From: Bacteroidia bacterium
Lineage (GTDB): Bacteria > Bacteroidota > Bacteroidia > Cytophagales > Cyclobacteriaceae
Assembly (NCBI GenBank): GCA_012031955.1
Contig: JAAURZ010000101.1
Coordinates: 1 to 7,544 of the forward strand
DNA length: 7,544 nt
Direction: 5' to 3'
Below are positions 7,086 to 7,544 of this stretch, in pieces (position 1 is the stretch's first letter; every line of letters starts with the position of its first letter). The notes below the pieces were generated by a model, which was not told where the DNA came from, searched no databases, and saw nothing but the letters and a program-made list of their open reading frames with translations. A program made the position numbers and the translations under genes.

Positions 7086-7282
7086 TGGTCTATGTCGAAA
7101 GCGCACATCACGAGGTAATAGAGGTAGAGTTGCAGGATATAAATGGTCTTAGCGTACACGAATCCAGCGTCGTTGCCAATTCTGAAATTGAAATCAATGC
7201 CGCCCTTGCTCCTGGAGTTTATATTTTACGAGCATCATCTCAGACTGTAAATAAATGGATCAGGGTTTTGAAAATAGAATAG
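7049..7282 (+). CDS. Fragment 5: T9SS type A sorting domain (C-terminal)
   Basis: This frame gives ITAYPNPFTQVLMVYVES, then VIEVELQDINGLSVHES, LAPGVYILRAS and a basic end, KWIRVLKIE. It is the standard ~75-residue C-terminal signal recognised by the Bacteroidota type IX (Por) secretion system and cleaved at the surface. The YPNPF motif, the D.NG turn and the L.PGVYIL strand are all conserved, which argues that this part was under selection until recently. The frame switch from fragment 4 is a single missing base near 7036-7042. A GTG at 7079 could be miscalled as the start of a small separate gene. Confidence 0.88.
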   Translation: MTAYPNPFTQVLMVYVESAHHEVIEVELQDINGLSVHESSVVANSEIEINAALAPGVYILRASSQTVNKWIRVLKIE

Positions 7283-7310
7283 GAGATAGATGAAAGACCT
7301 TGATTTTTTT

Positions 7311-7338
7311 AAGAAGTTGGTTTTTTACCAACTTTTTT
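7311..7338 (+). terminator. Rho-independent terminator after the GloVer/FN3 gene
   Basis: The stem AAGTTGG (7314-7320) pairs with CCAACTT (7328-7334) around a TTTTTTA loop. It can extend by a G-T and two A-T pairs to 7311/7337, and it ends in a run of six T. It lies 28 bp after the stop at 7280-7282, the expected place for the transcript end. Confidence 0.82.
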
Positions 7339-7348
7339 AATTTACGTT

Positions 7349-7492
7349 GTGAATGTTATCAGCCGGAAGGCCCTGGCAGAATTTTATGAAGACCATGCTG
7401 ATGCTAAGGAATCGCTGGAAACCTGGTACAGAGTTTAGCAAAAAAGCTGCTTGGAAAAATTGAGATAAGGGCACTGTTTCAAAAGTGTTGAA
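7349..7492 (+). pseudogene. higB-like: Remnant of a HigB-family mRNA-interferase toxin gene
   Basis: Reading from a GTG at 7349 gives VNVISRKALAEFYEDHADAK followed by ESLETWYRV, a close match to the N-terminus of HigB-type toxins (PF09907 pattern: (M)xVISRKxLxEFWExHPDAExxLxxWYKxxKKAxWKN). A TAG at 7436 interrupts it. Dropping one T restores SKKAAWKN (7437-7460), another one-base shift gives EIRALF (7462-7479), and a third gives KSVEQ (7481-7492). After that I cannot recognise toxin sequence. The catalytic C-terminal half and any HigA antitoxin are not visible in the window. HigB normally cleaves ribosome-associated mRNA and is encoded beside HigA. With three shifts in about 55 bases, it cannot be functional as read. 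Confidence 0.68.
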
Positions 7493-7544
7493 CAGAAGGA
7501 TTCCACTAGCACTGCGGATGATCCGGAATTTAAGTGAGATGTTA
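7493..7544. other. Unassigned right end of window
   Basis: Fifty-two bases follow the toxin remnant. No reading frame here resembles the rest of HigB or the start of HigA. It could be further decayed toxin sequence or unrelated DNA. Confidence 0.4.

Larger units (their letters stand above)
4101..7282 (+). pseudogene. Large secreted FN3 / GloVer-repeat / T9SS-sorted protein, disrupted by five frameshifts
   Basis: Joining the frames gives one protein of about 1060 residues. Order: signal peptide (MIELARALLIVSGTFSATA, cleavage likely before Gln20), two FN3-like domains, seven Gloeo_Verruco (TIGR03803-type) repeats, four ~91-residue FN3-like repeats, and a T9SS type A C-terminal domain. The breaks are single-base: +1 near 4983-4988 (CCGGGGG), +1 in TTTT at 5632-5635, -1 near 6347-6350 (GGGTT), -1 near 6406 (GT where GGT is expected), and -1 near 7036-7042. 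Repeat alignment fixes each site closely, and no nonsense codon appears in the repaired frame. T9SS proteins cross the outer membrane and are released or anchored through A-LPS. No catalytic motif is seen; binding or adhesion is an inference. An in-phase-mismatched ATG at 4081 (MKESLHR) may be the ancestral start, implying a sixth indel. Either a decaying gene or a sequencing artefact. Confidence 0.85.

Noticed and set aside
7290..7340. Sixteen-residue ORF preceded by AGGAGAT (MKDLDFFKKLVFYQLF)
   Set aside because: Most of it is formed by the terminator hairpin and T-runs, and the AGGAGAT is probably coincidental in a phylum that rarely uses strong Shine-Dalgarno sites.

Overview
The window reads as a piece of a Bacteroidota chromosome, most likely a Cytophagales-type member rather than a gut Bacteroides. 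The evidence is a SusC/SusD outer-membrane nutrient-uptake pair, a type IX secretion system (T9SS) C-terminal sorting domain with a YPNPF motif, intermediate GC content judged by eye, and gene starts without strong Shine-Dalgarno sites. Genus-level assignment would be guesswork.

Layout, all on the + strand. (1) Positions 3-1934 hold the C-terminal ~643 residues of a SusC/RagA-type TonB-dependent transporter whose N-terminus lies before the window. (2) Positions 1949-3739 hold a complete SusD/RagB surface lipoprotein, 14 bp after the transporter stop and almost certainly co-transcribed with it. (3) A strong intrinsic terminator at 3784-3821 ends this unit, so no glycoside hydrolase, protease or regulator follows the pair here and its substrate cannot be named. 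(4) Positions 3822-4080 are non-coding and contain a 14-bp perfect dyad. (5) Positions 4101-7282 encode one large secreted protein split over shifted frames: signal peptide, two FN3-like domains, a seven-unit Gloeo_Verruco (GloVer) repeat array that probably forms a seven-bladed beta-propeller, four tandem ~91-residue FN3-like repeats, and a T9SS type A sorting domain. Five single-base indels break it; repairing them gives one continuous protein of about 1060 residues with no nonsense codon. (6) A hairpin-plus-T-run terminator lies at 7311-7338. (7) Positions 7349-7492 hold a broken remnant of a HigB-family mRNA-interferase toxin with several more frameshifts.

SusC and SusD would work together: SusD captures an oligomeric nutrient at the cell surface and SusC imports it with TonB energy. 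The GloVer/FN3 protein is a separate transcription unit; its architecture suggests a large extracellular or surface-attached binding or adhesion protein, not an enzyme. The main question is whether the clustered indels in the right half are true gene decay or sequencing and assembly errors. I see no convincing evidence of a wholly new system; the unusual points are the domain architecture, the indel pattern and the toxin relic.
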